Of a stretch of 64,000 bases of DNA, positions 1 to 12,189 are shown one piece after another (within the stretch, counting starts at the first letter, position 1; each line of letters starts with the position of its first letter). The translations under genes were made by a program, and so were the position numbers. The notes beneath the pieces are model-generated. The model ran no database searches. It worked only from the letters and a program-made list of their open reading frames with translations, and was not told the origin of the DNA. Origin of the DNA: Paraburkholderia sp. ZP32-5 (lineage in GTDB: Bacteria > Pseudomonadota > Gammaproteobacteria > Burkholderiales > Burkholderiaceae). Location: positions 3,782,001 to 3,846,000 of the forward strand of contig NZ_JAJEJP010000001.1 in assembly GCF_021390495.1 (NCBI RefSeq), written 5' to 3'.

Positions 1-166
1 ACGCGCCGTTCAGATCGACCAGATGGAGACGCCGCGCGCCGCGCTCGACCCAATGTCGGGCCATTGCCGCCGGTTCCTCGGAGAAAATCGTCGCCTGGTC
101 CATATCGCCTTGTTTGAGGCGTACACACTGACCATCTTTCAGGTCGATGGCGGGAATCAGCAGCAT
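1..166 (-). CDS. hisA: HisA, phosphoribosylformimino-5-aminoimidazole carboxamide ribotide isomerase (N-terminal part)
   Basis: This is the first 55 codons of a histidine-biosynthesis isomerase, cut by the left edge of the window. The ATG lies at 164-166 and the protein opens with [17 protein letters not shown], which is the characteristic first beta-strand of the HisA (beta/alpha)8 barrel with its catalytic Asp (D8). Cytoplasmic; it catalyses the ring-opening isomerisation of ProFAR to PRFAR, the substrate of HisF-HisH. It follows hisH in the same direction after a 181-bp gap (167-347) in which I see no gene. Confidence 0.95.
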   Translation of the reverse strand, partial: MLLIPAIDLKDGQCVRLKQGDMDQATIFSEEPAAMARHWVERGARRLHLVDLNGA

Positions 167-347
167 AGCAATCGGGTGTTGTCTGGGAGTGGGTTGAAGG
201 TCGGCGGCAGCGGCTGGTCAGCCAGCCCGCCAAAACGCCGTTTCGCTAGTTTAGTACAACTCTTTCGGCGCTCCAGCGGGGCGCCGGTCTGCAGCCAGGC
301 CGTCGCGGCACGCTCGTGGCGCGCGGCAACGGAATGAAGAAAAGCGT

Positions 348-989
348 TCACGGGTTCCAGTGCACGAAGTTGCGATACACGCGCAAGCCCGCTTCGGCGC
401 TCTTTTCAGGGTGAAATTGAGTGGCGAAGATGTTATCCCGTGCTACCGCCGACGTAAACGCCAAGCCATACACCGTTTCGCCCGACGTATGCGCGGGATT
501 GTCCGGCACCACGTAATAGCTGTGCACGAAGTAGAAGAATGCATTGTCGGCAACGCCATCCCACAGAGGATGGTTCTGCGCCTGGCGCACGCGATTCCAG
601 CCCATCTGCGGGACCTTGAAGCGCGAGCCGTCGTCCTGCACCTGGCCTTCGAGTTCGAAGCGCACAACCTTGCCGGGCAGCAGACCGAGACCCGGCGTGT
701 CGCCTTCCGCGCTCCAGTCGAACAGCATCTGTTCGCCGACGCACACACCCATCAGCGGTTTGCTGCGCGACGCCTCGACGACCGCTTCCTGCAAGCCGGA
801 TGCACCGAGACTGCGCATGCAATCGGGCATCGCGCCTTGACCGGGCAGCACGACGCGGTCGGCCGCGCGGATCGCTTCCGGCTTATCGACGATCGCCACG
901 TCCGCTTCCGGTGCGGCCTGGCGCAAAGCCTGGGCCACCGAACGCAGGTTGCCCATTCCGTAATCCACAATCGCTATCGAAGTTTTCAT
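348..989 (-). CDS. hisH: HisH, glutamine amidotransferase subunit of imidazole glycerol phosphate synthase
   Basis: HisH releases ammonia from glutamine and channels it to HisF to form imidazole glycerol phosphate and AICAR. The 213-aa product is a class I glutamine amidotransferase. It has the nucleophile elbow GVCVGEQ with Cys at about residue 83, and the FHPEKS motif near the C-terminus supplies the His and Glu of the triad. I start at the ATG at 987-989 ([14 protein letters not shown]) because HisH proteins begin there; an ATG six codons upstream is possible. It sits between hisB and hisA in a co-directional his cluster. Confidence 0.95.
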   Translation of the reverse strand: MKTSIAIVDYGMGNLRSVAQALRQAAPEADVAIVDKPEAIRAADRVVLPGQGAMPDCMRSLGASGLQEAVVEASRSKPLMGVCVGEQMLFDWSAEGDTPGLGLLPGKVVRFELEGQVQDDGSRFKVPQMGWNRVRQAQNHPLWDGVADNAFFYFVHSYYVVPDNPAHTSGETVYGLAFTSAVARDNIFATQFHPEKSAEAGLRVYRNFVHWNP

Positions 990-1148
990 TTCAAGTTTGG
1001 CCGCCATGCCATTGATCCATCGATACCGGCGCGCGGCGTCGAACGACGGTTGCAGGTTCGCGCGGCGCTGCCGGATGGATCGCTAAAGGTGAGTGGCGTG
1101 AAGACGCTAGAGGCGATGAAAGACGATTAGAGGCTCGTTGAAGACCTG
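990..1148 (-). other. hisB-hisH intergenic spacer, no gene seen
   Basis: This 159-bp spacer in the his operon has no credible ORF, terminator or promoter that I can recognise. From memory, some Burkholderia genomes carry a MarC-family membrane protein gene between hisB and hisH; it is absent here. Confidence 0.4.
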
Positions 1149-1736
1149 TTAAAGACTGCCCTTGGTCGACGGAATCTGTCCGGCCGCGCGCTCGTCGAGT
1201 TCGACAGCCATGCGCAGTGCGCGCCCGAACGCCTTGAACACCGTTTCGAGCTGATGGTGCGCGTTGATGCCGCGCAGATTGTCGATATGCAGCGTGACGC
1301 CCGCGTGGTTCACGAAACCGCGGAAGAATTCGATCGACAGGTCGACGTCGAACGTGCCGATACGCGCGCGTGTGAACGGGACGTGGAATTCGAGGCCCGG
1401 ACGGCCGGAAAAGTCGATCACGACGCGCGACAGCGCTTCGTCGAGCGGCACGTAGGAATGGCCATAGCGGCGAATACCCTTGCGATCGCCGATCGCCTTC
1501 GCCACCGCCTGACCGAGCGTGATGCCGGTGTCTTCGACCGTATGGTGGTCGTCGATGTGCAGGTCGCCATGCGCTTCGATGTCGAGGTCAAACAGCCCGT
1601 GACGGGCGATCTGGTCGAGCATGTGATCCAGGAACGGCACACCGGTGGCCAGCTTCTGCTGACCGGTGCCGTCCAGGTTGATCTTCACACGGATCTGCGT
1701 TTCGCTGGTGTTGCGAACGACTTCCGCAAGGCGCAT
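1149..1736 (-). CDS. hisB: HisB, imidazoleglycerol-phosphate dehydratase
   Basis: Mn-dependent dehydratase converting imidazole glycerol phosphate to imidazole acetol phosphate. The 195-aa length is that of the monofunctional enzyme, without the HisN phosphatase domain fused in enteric bacteria. The two metal-binding motifs are visible as [18 protein letters not shown] in the first half and [18 protein letters not shown] near the C-terminus. The ATG at 1734-1736 gives the usual start [13 protein letters not shown]; a 31-codon upstream extension of the frame has no family counterpart. It lies 115 bp downstream of hisC. Confidence 0.96.
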   Translation of the reverse strand: MRLAEVVRNTSETQIRVKINLDGTGQQKLATGVPFLDHMLDQIARHGLFDLDIEAHGDLHIDDHHTVEDTGITLGQAVAKAIGDRKGIRRYGHSYVPLDEALSRVVIDFSGRPGLEFHVPFTRARIGTFDVDLSIEFFRGFVNHAGVTLHIDNLRGINAHHQLETVFKAFGRALRMAVELDERAAGQIPSTKGSL

Positions 1737-1851
1737 GGTAATTCCTCGAATCTGGCTAGAAAGCGCTAGTAAGTGTGGGGTGGAAAAACGGCGGACCGTT
1801 CGATACTTCGGATCCGTGTACCGGATCAATGCCGCGAATCAGTGCTGCAAA

Positions 1852-2922
1852 TCAGCGCAGCACCAGTTTCAGCCCGGCGAGCAACTGGGCGTTTTCTTCC
1901 GGCGAACCGACGGTCAAACGCACACAATTGGCCAGCGATGCATGCATTTTACTCACGTTTTTGATCAGAACCCGCGCGGTTAGCAGGGTTTCGAACAGCA
2001 CGGACGCATCGGGCACGCGCACCAGCAGGAAGTTGCCGGCGCTCGGGAACACTTCGGCACCCGGCAGCGCGGCGACCGCCTGCGCGAGCTTCGCGCGCTC
2101 ATCGCGCAATTGCGCGGCCTGTGCATCGAGCACGCTCACGTGGTCGAGCAGGAAATCGGCGGCGGCCTGGGTGAGCACGTTGGTGTTGTAGGGCGGGCGC
2201 ACCTTGTCGAATTCGGTGAGCCACGCGGGCTTGCCGACCAGGTAGCCGAGGCGGATGCCGGCAAGCCCCAGTTTCGACACCGTGCGCATCACGACGACGT
2301 TGTCGAACTGGTCGGCGCGCGGCAGCCAGCTCTTCTGCGCGAACGGCTGATAGGCCTCGTCGATCACGACCAGGCTGTGGCTCGCCGCGGCGATGATGCG
2401 CTCGATGTCGGCGTCGTCGTACAGCGTGCCGGTCGGGTTGTTCGGATACGCGAGATAAACGATCGCCGGTTCGTGCTCGGCGATCGCCGCGAGCATCGCT
2501 TCGGTGTCGAGCGTGAAGTCCGCTTTCAGCGGCACGCCGACGAATTCGAGATTCGCCAGCTGCGCGGACACCTGATACATGACGAAACCCGGCACCGGCG
2601 CGAGCACTTTCGCACCCGGCTTCGCGCACGCGATCGACATGATGCTGATGATTTCATCCGAGCCGTTGCCGAGCAGCACGTCGCATCCGGCGGGCACACC
2701 CATCACATTGCGGATCCGCTCGATCAGCGCTTCGGGACGCGGCGCCGGATAGCGGTTCAGCGCGACACTGGCCAGCCGCTCGCCGAGCTGCGCGGCCAGT
2801 TCCGGCGGCAGCGCGAACGGGTTTTCCATCGCGTCGAGCTTGATGAAGCCCGTGGCGTCCGGCACCGGATAGCTGGTCATTGCGAGTACGTCGCGGCGGA
2901 TGATGTCTTGAGGTGTCGTCAT
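1852..2922 (-). CDS. hisC: HisC, histidinol-phosphate aminotransferase
   Basis: PLP-dependent fold-type I aminotransferase making L-histidinol phosphate from imidazole acetol phosphate and glutamate. The 356-aa product shows the family landmarks in order: [10 protein letters not shown] near residue 85, AYPNNPTGT near 158 (substrate carboxylate and PLP-ring contacts), VIDEAY near 186, and the Schiff-base lysine in [14 protein letters not shown] at about residue 217. It is separated from hisD by 211 bp with no recognisable gene. The proline- and glycine-containing residues of the fold are intact, so this looks fully functional. Confidence 0.95.
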   Translation of the reverse strand: MTTPQDIIRRDVLAMTSYPVPDATGFIKLDAMENPFALPPELAAQLGERLASVALNRYPAPRPEALIERIRNVMGVPAGCDVLLGNGSDEIISIMSIACAKPGAKVLAPVPGFVMYQVSAQLANLEFVGVPLKADFTLDTEAMLAAIAEHEPAIVYLAYPNNPTGTLYDDADIERIIAAASHSLVVIDEAYQPFAQKSWLPRADQFDNVVVMRTVSKLGLAGIRLGYLVGKPAWLTEFDKVRPPYNTNVLTQAAADFLLDHVSVLDAQAAQLRDERAKLAQAVAALPGAEVFPSAGNFLLVRVPDASVLFETLLTARVLIKNVSKMHASLANCVRLTVGSPEENAQLLAGLKLVLR

Positions 2923-3133
2923 AGGTCAGTGAGCCCGGGCCATGCGGGAAAGCCGGCCTGGTGTCGGCGGCCGATGGCCGCGCTGGTTGGTCTCTGTCGT
3001 GGTTATGAACGGGTGATTCGGCGTGGCGTGGGCTTGCGCTGGCGCGCCCGGCAGTGGCGAAAGTGGGCGAAGCGCGGAAACCCGGTTCGCTCCCGGCTCT
3101 ACTTCGCCGCGCCACCGTTATCCGCTATCCGCT

Positions 3134-4468
3134 TCAGCCCCGTTCGTTGTTGTTCTGCCGCATCCGGTATTCGGCACTGCGCGCATGCGCCTGCAGGCCT
3201 TCGCCATACGCGAGTTCGGCGGCGATCTCGCCGAGCGTCTGCGCGCCTTCGGCGCTGACTTCGATCAGGCTCGACCGCTTGAAGAAATCATAGACGCCGA
3301 GCGGCGACGAAAAACGCGCGGTACGCGAGGTCGGCAGCACGTGATTCGGGCCCGCGCAATAGTCGCCGAGGCTCTCGCTCGTGTAGCGGCCAAGGAAGAT
3401 CGCGCCGGCGTGGCGAATCTGCTGCGCCCACTGATGCGGCTCCAGCGCCGAGATTTCGAGGTGTTCGGGCGCGATGTCGTTGACGATCGCGCAGGCCTCG
3501 GCCATGTCGCGCACCTTGATCAGCGCGCCGCGATTTTCGAGCGATGTGCGGATCACGTCGCGGCGCGGCATCGTCGGCAGCAGTTCGTCGATCGCTTCGT
3601 GCACGCGCGCGATGAATGCGTCGTCTGGGCACAGCAGGATCGACTGCGCGAGTTCGTCGTGTTCGGCCTGCGAGAACAGGTCCATCGCGACCCAGCGCGG
3701 ATCGGTCGTGCCGTCGCACAGCACGAGGATTTCCGACGGCCCGGCGATCATGTCGATGCCGACCGTGCCGAACACGCGGCGCTTGGCCGACGCGACGTAC
3801 GCATTGCCGGGACCGCAGATCTTGTCGACCGCCGGCACCGTTTGCGTGCCGTACGCGAGCGCGCCGACCGCCTGTGCGCCGCCGATCGTGAACACCCGAT
3901 CGACACCGCCGAGCAACGCCGCGGCCAGCACCAGCGGGTTTTTCACGCCGTCCGGCGTCGGCACCACCATGACGATCTCACGCACGCCGGCCACTCGCGC
4001 CGGAATCGCGTTCATCAGCACCGACGACGGATACGCGGCCTTGCCTCCCGGCACATAGATACCCGCGCGATCGAGCGGCGTGACCTTCTGGCCGAGCACC
4101 GTGCCGTCGGCCTCGGTGTACTGCCAGCTATGACTGCCGCACTCGATCTTCTGCTTCTCGTGATAGCCGCGCACGCGCGCCGCCGCCGCTTCCAGCGACG
4201 CGCGCCGCTTCGGTTCGAGACTTTCGAGCGCCGCTTCAAGCTCCGCCATCGGCAGTTCGAGTTCAGCGACGCTCTTCGCGTCGAGCCGGTCGAAGCGGTT
4301 CGTGTACTCGAGCACCGCCTCATCACCGCGCGCCTTCACGTCGTTCAGAATCTGCGCGACCGAGCGCTCGATGGCTTCGTCTTCGCTCGCCTCGAACGCG
4401 AGCACCGCATGCAGCGACTTGTGGAAGCCGGGAGCGGTGGAATCGAGTTTGCGAATCTTGATAGACAT
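3134..4468 (-). CDS. hisD: HisD, histidinol dehydrogenase
   Basis: Zn-dependent NAD enzyme that oxidises L-histidinol to L-histidine in two steps, the last reactions of the pathway. At 444 aa it has family length. Recognisable motifs are [16 protein letters not shown], the GPGNAYV nucleotide-contact motif, [24 protein letters not shown] (zinc and catalytic residues), and the C-terminal GPNHVLPT. The ATG at 4466-4468 ([11 protein letters not shown]) fits the family start; the 34 upstream in-frame codons are not conserved-looking. hisG lies 58 bp upstream. Confidence 0.96.
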   Translation of the reverse strand: MSIKIRKLDSTAPGFHKSLHAVLAFEASEDEAIERSVAQILNDVKARGDEAVLEYTNRFDRLDAKSVAELELPMAELEAALESLEPKRRASLEAAAARVRGYHEKQKIECGSHSWQYTEADGTVLGQKVTPLDRAGIYVPGGKAAYPSSVLMNAIPARVAGVREIVMVVPTPDGVKNPLVLAAALLGGVDRVFTIGGAQAVGALAYGTQTVPAVDKICGPGNAYVASAKRRVFGTVGIDMIAGPSEILVLCDGTTDPRWVAMDLFSQAEHDELAQSILLCPDDAFIARVHEAIDELLPTMPRRDVIRTSLENRGALIKVRDMAEACAIVNDIAPEHLEISALEPHQWAQQIRHAGAIFLGRYTSESLGDYCAGPNHVLPTSRTARFSSPLGVYDFFKRSSLIEVSAEGAQTLGEIAAELAYGEGLQAHARSAEYRMRQNNNERG

Positions 4469-4526
4469 ACAGGTATCCGTTTCGGTAAGGCGCGCGTGTG
4501 CTGGGTAATCAGATTGCCATCGTCGG

Positions 4527-6836
<2,310 letters not shown>

Positions 6837-6849
6837 GGGAAGCTCCTCG

Positions 6850-7614
6850 TCAGTGGCGCAGCTTGAAGCCGGTGGCGAGCAGGCGCATCGCCACCGCGGC
6901 CAGCACCACGAAGAAACCGGCGACGATCGCGAGGCTCACCAGCGGGTCGATATCCGACACCCCGAAGAAACCGTAGCGAAAGCCGTCGATCATGTAGAAA
7001 AAGGGATTGAGCCGCGACACTTCGCGCCATACCGGCGGCAGCGTGTGCGTCGAGTAGAACACGCCCGACAGGAACGTGAGCGGCATGATCAGGAAGTTCT
7101 GGAATGCCGCGAGCTGGTCGAATTTCTCGGCCCAGATGCCGGCGATCAGACCGAGCGTGCCGAGAATCGCCGCGCCGAACATCGCGAACACGATGATGTA
7201 CAGCGGCGCGCTGAAACTGAGCGGCACGAACCAGATCGTCACGATGAACACACCGAAGCCGACGCACAGGCCGCGCGCAACCGCCGCGAGCACGTAGGCC
7301 GCATACATTTCGTAATGCGTCAGCGGCGGCAGCAGCACGAACACCAGGTTGCCGGTGATCTTCGACTGGATCAGCGACGACGAACTGTTCGCGAACGAGT
7401 TCTGCAGCACGCTCATCATCACGAGGCCCGGAATCAGGAAGCTCGTGTATTCGACACCCGGATAGACCTGCACGTGGCCGCGCAACGCATGGCCGAAGAT
7501 CGTCAGATACAGCAGCGCGGTGATGACCGGCGCGAGCACGGTCTGGAACGCCACCTTCCAGAAACGCAACAGCTCTTTGTAAAACAGCGTACTGAACCCA
7601 CTGTAACCGCTCAT
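6850..7614 (-). CDS. ABC-2 type transporter permease (YadH-like)
   Basis: A 254-aa inner-membrane permease with about six hydrophobic segments and the ABC-2 signature region FQNFLIMPLTFLSGVFYS followed by a MIDGFRYGFFG end. It pairs with the ATPase encoded just upstream, whose stop overlaps this ATG (7612-7614) by 4 bp. The pair belongs to the YadGH/NodIJ-type two-component ABC exporters. The substrate cannot be told from sequence; its fixed place between the mla and murA genes suggests an envelope role, but that is inference. Confidence 0.9.
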   Translation of the reverse strand: MSGYSGFSTLFYKELLRFWKVAFQTVLAPVITALLYLTIFGHALRGHVQVYPGVEYTSFLIPGLVMMSVLQNSFANSSSSLIQSKITGNLVFVLLPPLTHYEMYAAYVLAAVARGLCVGFGVFIVTIWFVPLSFSAPLYIIVFAMFGAAILGTLGLIAGIWAEKFDQLAAFQNFLIMPLTFLSGVFYSTHTLPPVWREVSRLNPFFYMIDGFRYGFFGVSDIDPLVSLAIVAGFFVVLAAVAMRLLATGFKLRH

Positions 7615-8543
7615 GCAAGCCCCTCGATCACTTCCGGACCGTTCATCACCTGAACGAATACGTCTTCGAGATCGGCCTTGCGGACCTCGATTTCTTCGAA
7701 TGTGCAACCCGCCGCGCGGCATTGCGCGAGGATGCGTTCCACGTCGTCGTAGCTCGTGAGACGCAGCAGATGCTGGCGCCCGTTGCCGTTGCTCGCGCCG
7801 CCTTCCGCCTCGAGCGGACGCAGCTCGGCGGGCAGCACGCCCTGCGCGAAGCGCACGAACAGCTGCATGCCGGCAAAGCGTTGCAGCAGCGTGCTGGTGC
7901 GGTCGAGCGCGACCACCTCGCCACGGCGCAGCATCGCGATGCGGTCGCACAACGATTCGGCTTCTTCGAGATAGTGGGTGGTCAGCACGATCGTGTGACC
8001 TTCGCGATTCAGGCGCGAGATGAATTTCCACAGTGTCTGGCGCAGTTCGACGTCGACCCCGGCGGTCGGCTCGTCGAGCACGATGACCGGCGGCCGGTGC
8101 ACGAGCGCCTGCGCGACCAGCACGCGGCGCTTCATGCCGCCCGACAGCGCGCGCATATTGGCGTCGGCTTTCTCGGTGAGATCGAGATTCGCCATGATCT
8201 CGTCGATCCACGCGTCGTTGTTGCGCAGCCCGTAGTAGCCGGACTGGATGCGCAAGGTTTCGCGCACCGTGAAGAACGGATCGAACACGAGTTCCTGGGG
8301 CACCACGCCGAGCGCGCGGCGCGCATTCCGGAAATCGTCGACGACGTCGTGACCGCGCACCGCGATGCTGCCTTCGTCGGCGCGCGCGAGACCGGCCAGA
8401 ATGCTAATGAGCGTCGTTTTGCCCGCACCGTTCGGACCGAGCAGTCCGAAGAACTCGCCTTCTTCGACCGTGAGGCTGACGCCCTTGAGCGCCTGCAACT
8501 CTTTATAGCGCTTCTTGACGTTACGAATTTCTATGGCTGACAT
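7611..8543 (-). CDS. ABC transporter ATP-binding protein (YadG-like)
   Basis: A 310-aa ATPase with Walker A GPNGAGKTT near residue 38, signature LSGGMKRRVLVAQAL near 132, Walker B PVIVLDEPTAGVD and the H-loop VLTTHYLEEAE. The long C-terminal part after about residue 215 is typical of drug/NodI-type exporter ATPases. I begin at the ATG at 8541-8543 (MSAIEIRNVKKRY); the nine upstream in-frame codons lie in the promoter region. It is coupled to the downstream permease by a 4-bp overlap. Confidence 0.93.
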   Translation of the reverse strand: MSAIEIRNVKKRYKELQALKGVSLTVEEGEFFGLLGPNGAGKTTLISILAGLARADEGSIAVRGHDVVDDFRNARRALGVVPQELVFDPFFTVRETLRIQSGYYGLRNNDAWIDEIMANLDLTEKADANMRALSGGMKRRVLVAQALVHRPPVIVLDEPTAGVDVELRQTLWKFISRLNREGHTIVLTTHYLEEAESLCDRIAMLRRGEVVALDRTSTLLQRFAGMQLFVRFAQGVLPAELRPLEAEGGASNGNGRQHLLRLTSYDDVERILAQCRAAGCTFEEIEVRKADLEDVFVQVMNGPEVIEGLA

Positions 8544-8669
8544 GACTGTGGGCCGCGTGCGGCGCGGCACCTAAAGTAGCCCCGGCGGAGCCTGGGGGGC
8601 GAGCAAATGCTCGGAGAAACGGATTTGGAGCCGATTAGGGGCCAATTCAGAGCCCCAAAAAAACGTTTG

Positions 8670-8675
8670 ATTATA
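8670..8675 (-). promoter_or_regulatory. Candidate -10 box upstream of the ABC exporter operon
   Basis: On the minus strand the sequence reads GCCCTATAATC, an exact TATAAT about 130 bp upstream of the ABC ATPase ATG. No good -35 is seen 16-18 bp away. The same GCCCTATAAT string occurs upstream of mlaF. Confidence 0.4.
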
Positions 8676-8734
8676 GGGCAAAAACCGGCACCCCCGGCCC
8701 GGCCGGAAGGATGGGAGATGACGCTAGCGGAGCG

Positions 8735-9046
8735 TCAATGTCGCGCCGACGCAACTATCTGCGTGGGGAGAAGGGTATCGACGCCGTAGGCTTGCGCGAG
8801 GCTGGCAAGACCTGCCGGCAGATTGACGATTTCGAATCTGACGCCGCGCGCGGCCGCTGCCCGCACCCACGCGAGCAGCACCGCGAGCGCGGCGGAATCG
8901 AACTGCGTGAGCGGTGCGCAATCGACGCCGCCCGCGCCTGCCGCGATGCGTTGCAGACCCGCCGCGAGCGCGGCCTTCGCGCTCGCGTGGGTCAGCGTCG
9001 CGCCGCTTGCGAAGCGGTTCGCGACCGGGTTCAGCACTTCGCTCAC
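8735..9046 (-). CDS. mlaB: MlaB, STAS-domain protein of the phospholipid-transport ABC complex
   Basis: A 103-aa STAS-domain protein. In the Mla system MlaB binds MlaF in the cytoplasm and stabilises the MlaFEDB complex that moves phospholipids between the membranes. The frame starts with GTG at 9044-9046 (VSEVLNPVANRF), overlapping the mlaC stop by 4 bp. The LTQFDSAALAVLLAWVRAA segment with its DSA motif is the STAS helix. About 190 bp of non-coding sequence follow before the ABC exporter. Confidence 0.88.
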   Translation of the reverse strand: MSEVLNPVANRFASGATLTHASAKAALAAGLQRIAAGAGGVDCAPLTQFDSAALAVLLAWVRAAAARGVRFEIVNLPAGLASLAQAYGVDTLLPTQIVASARH

Positions 9047-9675
9047 GACTGCTTGCCCGCGGCGAGTTGCTGGTTGCGCTGCGTGAGGAACTGGATCAGT
9101 CCGTCCACGCCCTTCTGCTGGATCTGCTCGCTGAACTGTTGCTGGTACGCCTGGATCAGCCATGCGCCGAGCACGTTGATGTCATACACGCGCCAGCCTT
9201 GCGGCGTCTTGTACAGACGGTAGTCGAGTTCGATCGGCTGGCCGTTGTTCATCACGACCGAGCGCACCACCGTGTCGGTATCGTCCGGGTTCATGCGGAA
9301 CGGCTTCCACTGGATCTGCTGGTCGCGAACCTGTGCGAGCGCGCCCGAATACGTGCGGATCAGCAACATCTTGAACTGGTCGACCACCTGGTCCTGTTGC
9401 TGGGGCGTGGCGGCACGCCAGTTGCGGCCCATCGCGAGCTGCGTGGTGCGACGGAAATCGGTGTACGGCAGGATCTTTTCGTTGACCAGACGCGTGATGT
9501 GCGAGATGTCGCCCTGCTGGATCGACTTGTCGCCGCGGATCGAGTCGATCACCTGCTGGGTGACGGTTTTGACCATGCCGTCCGGCGAGTTGGTGTCGAC
9601 GGTTTGTGCCGACGCACCCACGCTAATGAACGAGAACAACGCGGCAAACAACGGAATCAGGAAGAATTTTTTCAT
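9043..9675 (-). CDS. mlaC: MlaC, periplasmic phospholipid-binding protein
   Basis: A 210-aa periplasmic shuttle that carries phospholipid between the MlaA-porin complex and MlaD. Residues 1-23 form a Sec signal peptide (MKKFFLIPLFAALFSFI...GASAQ). The mature part shows MlaC-family motifs: ILPYTDFRRTTQLAMGRNWRAATPQQQ and the later YRLYKTPQGWRVYDINVLGAWLIQ. It follows mlaA by 113 bp and is translationally coupled to mlaB. Confidence 0.95.
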   Translation of the reverse strand: MKKFFLIPLFAALFSFISVGASAQTVDTNSPDGMVKTVTQQVIDSIRGDKSIQQGDISHITRLVNEKILPYTDFRRTTQLAMGRNWRAATPQQQDQVVDQFKMLLIRTYSGALAQVRDQQIQWKPFRMNPDDTDTVVRSVVMNNGQPIELDYRLYKTPQGWRVYDINVLGAWLIQAYQQQFSEQIQQKGVDGLIQFLTQRNQQLAAGKQS

Positions 9676-9788
9676 ATTGAGTCTTGCCTCAAAAATTGTG
9701 CAACGGTGTGATCGACCTTACCACGCGACTTCGACGGCAATCCATGCGCAAACTGCGAGAGTCGTATCGATCTGTTACCGCTGCACGT

Positions 9789-10781
9789 TCAACGCAATTT
9801 GAAGGACGGGAAATTGAAACGCGTCGGCGGCACCAGCTGGTCGGCCGGAATCTGCGTTTCGGGACCGCCCCTCAGATCGATCGGCGGCGTCCCGGTGCCT
9901 GACGCAGCCTCGGGAGCTGCCGCGGATGCGCCCTGCGGTGCGGTCGCGGCCGCGCCGGACGCCGGCGCCGTCTGTGCCGCAGCACCCTGCGTACCCGCCG
10001 CGCCAGTGTCTTCGTCGTACTTCGGCAGCGGCGCTTCCTCGTCGTAGTTCGGCAGATCCTGCGGCCGGCGACGGTTATCCGACAGCAGATACTGACGGCG
10101 CTGCAGATACGCGTTACGCACGAACGAATATTTATCCAGCGCCGCGCCTTCGAGCACGTCGCTCGCGCCGAGCAGGTTCGCGCGCACGTTGATCACGTTC
10201 AGCCCATACAGCCCCCAGCTCAGGCCCGGCGGATCGATATAGCTGACCGGGTTCACGTAGTAGTTGCCGATCGAGCCGACCGCGTCGCGCACCGTGCTCG
10301 GACCGAACAGCGGCAGCACGAGGTACGGGCCCGCCGGCACACCGTAGTGGCCGAGCGTCAGGCCGAGGTCGTTCTCGTGCTTGGGCAGCTTCGCGAGCGT
10401 CGCGACGTCGAACAGGCCGCCGACGCCGAACACCGTGTTAATCACGATCCGCATCACGTCCGACACGCCGTCGGCGATGCGCAACTGCAGCAGGTTGTTC
10501 GCGGCGATGTACACGTCGCCGATGTTCGAGAAGAAGTTCGTCACGCTATCGCGCACCGGCTGCGGCGTGGCCCAGACGTAACCCTTCGCGGCCGGCTTCA
10601 GCGCGTACTGGTCGATCTTGTCGTTGACGGTGAAGATCGTGCGGTTGAAGCCTTCGAACGGATCGCCCTTGGTCGGCGTTTGCACGGTCGCGCAACCGGC
10701 GAGCAGTGCCGCCGCCGTCGCGAGCTTGCCGAACTGGAAGACGCGCGCGCCGATGCGCGAGGTCTGCAGCGTGGTCTGCAT
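9789..10781 (-). CDS. mlaA: MlaA/VacJ, outer-membrane lipoprotein of the Mla system
   Basis: A 330-aa lipoprotein with a lipobox LLAGC near residue 29. The VacJ core begins with DPFEGFNRTIFTVNDKID and includes FFSNIGDVYIAANNLLQ and the GLTLGHYGVPAGPYLVLPLFGPS segment. MlaA removes mislocalised phospholipids from the outer leaflet of the outer membrane. The C-terminal 80 residues are an Ala/Pro/Gly-rich low-complexity tail, making it longer than the enteric protein. Unlike in E. coli, where vacJ is elsewhere, it is encoded inside the mla cluster between mlaD and mlaC. Confidence 0.95.
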   Translation of the reverse strand: MQTTLQTSRIGARVFQFGKLATAAALLAGCATVQTPTKGDPFEGFNRTIFTVNDKIDQYALKPAAKGYVWATPQPVRDSVTNFFSNIGDVYIAANNLLQLRIADGVSDVMRIVINTVFGVGGLFDVATLAKLPKHENDLGLTLGHYGVPAGPYLVLPLFGPSTVRDAVGSIGNYYVNPVSYIDPPGLSWGLYGLNVINVRANLLGASDVLEGAALDKYSFVRNAYLQRRQYLLSDNRRRPQDLPNYDEEAPLPKYDEDTGAAGTQGAAAQTAPASGAAATAPQGASAAAPEAASGTGTPPIDLRGGPETQIPADQLVPPTRFNFPSFKLR

Positions 10782-10792
10782 TCTTGTTCTCC

Positions 10793-11326
10793 TTATTGAC
10801 TCGCGCCGGCAGCAGGCGCGGCAGGCGCCGGCGCCGCGGCCGGCGCAGCGGGCTTCGCCGCGCCGGAATCCGCGGCCTTGCTATACAGGAACTGGCCGAT
10901 CAGGTTTTCCAACACGATCGCCGATTGTGTCATCGAGATCGTATCGCCGGCCTTCAACATTTCCGTGTCACCGCCCGGCTCAAGCCCAATATATTGCTCG
11001 CCGAGCAGCCCCGAAGTCAGGATCTTTGCCGACGAGTCTTTCGGAAACTGATATTGCTTGTCGATATCGATCGTCACGAGCGCCTGGTACGCGTTGCTGT
11101 CGAAACCGATCGAAGCAACACGGCCGACCGTCACGCCCGCGCTCTTCACCGGCGCGCGCGGCTTCAGTCCGCCGATATTGTCGAACTTCAGCTTGACCGG
11201 GTAGGTCGCCTGGAACGACAGCGAACTCATGTTGCCGGCCTTCAGCGCGAGAAACAGCAGCGCGACGAAACCCAGCACCACGAACAGGCCGACCCAGAAG
11301 TCGAGAGCATTCTTTTTCATCGTCAT
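10793..11326 (-). CDS. mlaD: MlaD, MCE-domain periplasmic substrate-binding subunit
   Basis: A 177-aa protein with one N-terminal membrane anchor (ALDFWVGLFVVLGFVALLFLALKAG) and a single MCE domain (YPVKLKFDNIGGLKPRAPVKSAGVTVGRV...) that forms the hexameric ring of the complex. The last 30 residues are an Ala/Pro-rich tail. The start is the ATG at 11324-11326 (MTMKKNALDF) or the ATG two codons later. It lies 12 bp upstream of mlaA and 95 bp downstream of mlaE. Confidence 0.94.
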   Translation of the reverse strand: MTMKKNALDFWVGLFVVLGFVALLFLALKAGNMSSLSFQATYPVKLKFDNIGGLKPRAPVKSAGVTVGRVASIGFDSNAYQALVTIDIDKQYQFPKDSSAKILTSGLLGEQYIGLEPGGDTEMLKAGDTISMTQSAIVLENLIGQFLYSKAADSGAAKPAAPAAAPAPAAPAAGASQ

Positions 11327-11421
11327 CCCAAAGTGAATCCGCCGCGCCGCTTGCCACCACTTCCCGCCGCGCACGGCGCGTCGAGCGCCGCCGGCAGCCG
11401 GCACGCCGCGCGGCTTCTGTC

Positions 11422-12189
11422 TTAGCTGAACATCAGTGCGGTCAGCAGGAAATCGAGGCCGAGCACCGCGAGCGACGCGTACACGACCGTGCGGGTCGTC
11501 GCGCGCGACACGCCTTCCGGCGTCGCCTTCGCCTCGTAGCCTTGATACAGCGCGACGAAGGTCACCGCGAGGCCGAACACCACGCTCTTGACGACCCCGG
11601 CGCCGATATCGCGCCACACGTCGACGCCGCCCTGCATCTGCGACCAGAACGCGCCGGAATCGACGCCGATCAGCAGCACGCCCACCACGTAGCCGCCCAG
11701 AATACCGACCGCGCTGAAAATCGCGGCGAGGATCGGCATCGAGATAATGCCGGCCCACAGACGCGGCGCGATCACGACCTTGACCGGATCGACGGCCATC
11801 ATTTCCATGGCGGTGAGTTGCTCGCCCGCTTTCATCAGGCCGATCTCGGCCGTGAGCGACGTGCCCGCGCGGCCGGCGAACAGCAGCGCGGTAACCACCG
11901 GCCCGAGTTCGCGCACGAGCGACAGCGCGACCAGCAGCCCGAGCGCCTGCTCGGAACCATAGCGATTCAACGTGTAGTAGCCCTGCAGGCCGAGCACGAA
12001 GCCGACGAACAGCCCCGACACCGCGATGATCACGAGCGAGTAATTACCGACGAAGTGGATCTGCTTCGTGACAAGACGCGGACGGCGCAGCAACGGAAAC
12101 AGCTCGAGCACCAGCCGCAGAAAGAAACGCGTCGCGTAGCCTGCCGTGCCGAGCCCGTTGATCACCGAGCGACCAATCGTGCTGATCAT
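11422..12189 (-). CDS. mlaE: MlaE, permease subunit of the phospholipid ABC transporter
   Basis: A 255-aa inner-membrane permease of the MlaE/YrbE family with about five membrane segments. Family motifs are FVGFVLGLQGYYTLNRYG, the AELGLMK-like segment TAEIGLMKAGEQLTAMEMMAVDP and the C-terminal GYEAKATPEGVSRATTRTVV. The start overlaps the mlaF stop by 4 bp, indicating coupling to the ATPase. Confidence 0.95.
   Translation of the reverse strand: MISTIGRSVINGLGTAGYATRFFLRLVLELFPLLRRPRLVTKQIHFVGNYSLVIIAVSGLFVGFVLGLQGYYTLNRYGSEQALGLLVALSLVRELGPVVTALLFAGRAGTSLTAEIGLMKAGEQLTAMEMMAVDPVKVVIAPRLWAGIISMPILAAIFSAVGILGGYVVGVLLIGVDSGAFWSQMQGGVDVWRDIGAGVVKSVVFGLAVTFVALYQGYEAKATPEGVSRATTRTVVYASLAVLGLDFLLTALMFS

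Noticed and set aside
8644..8668. GGGGC/GCCCC hairpin next to an A7 run upstream of the ABC exporter
   Set aside because: On the transcribed (minus) strand the T run precedes the stem rather than following it, so it is not a terminator for either neighbouring operon.
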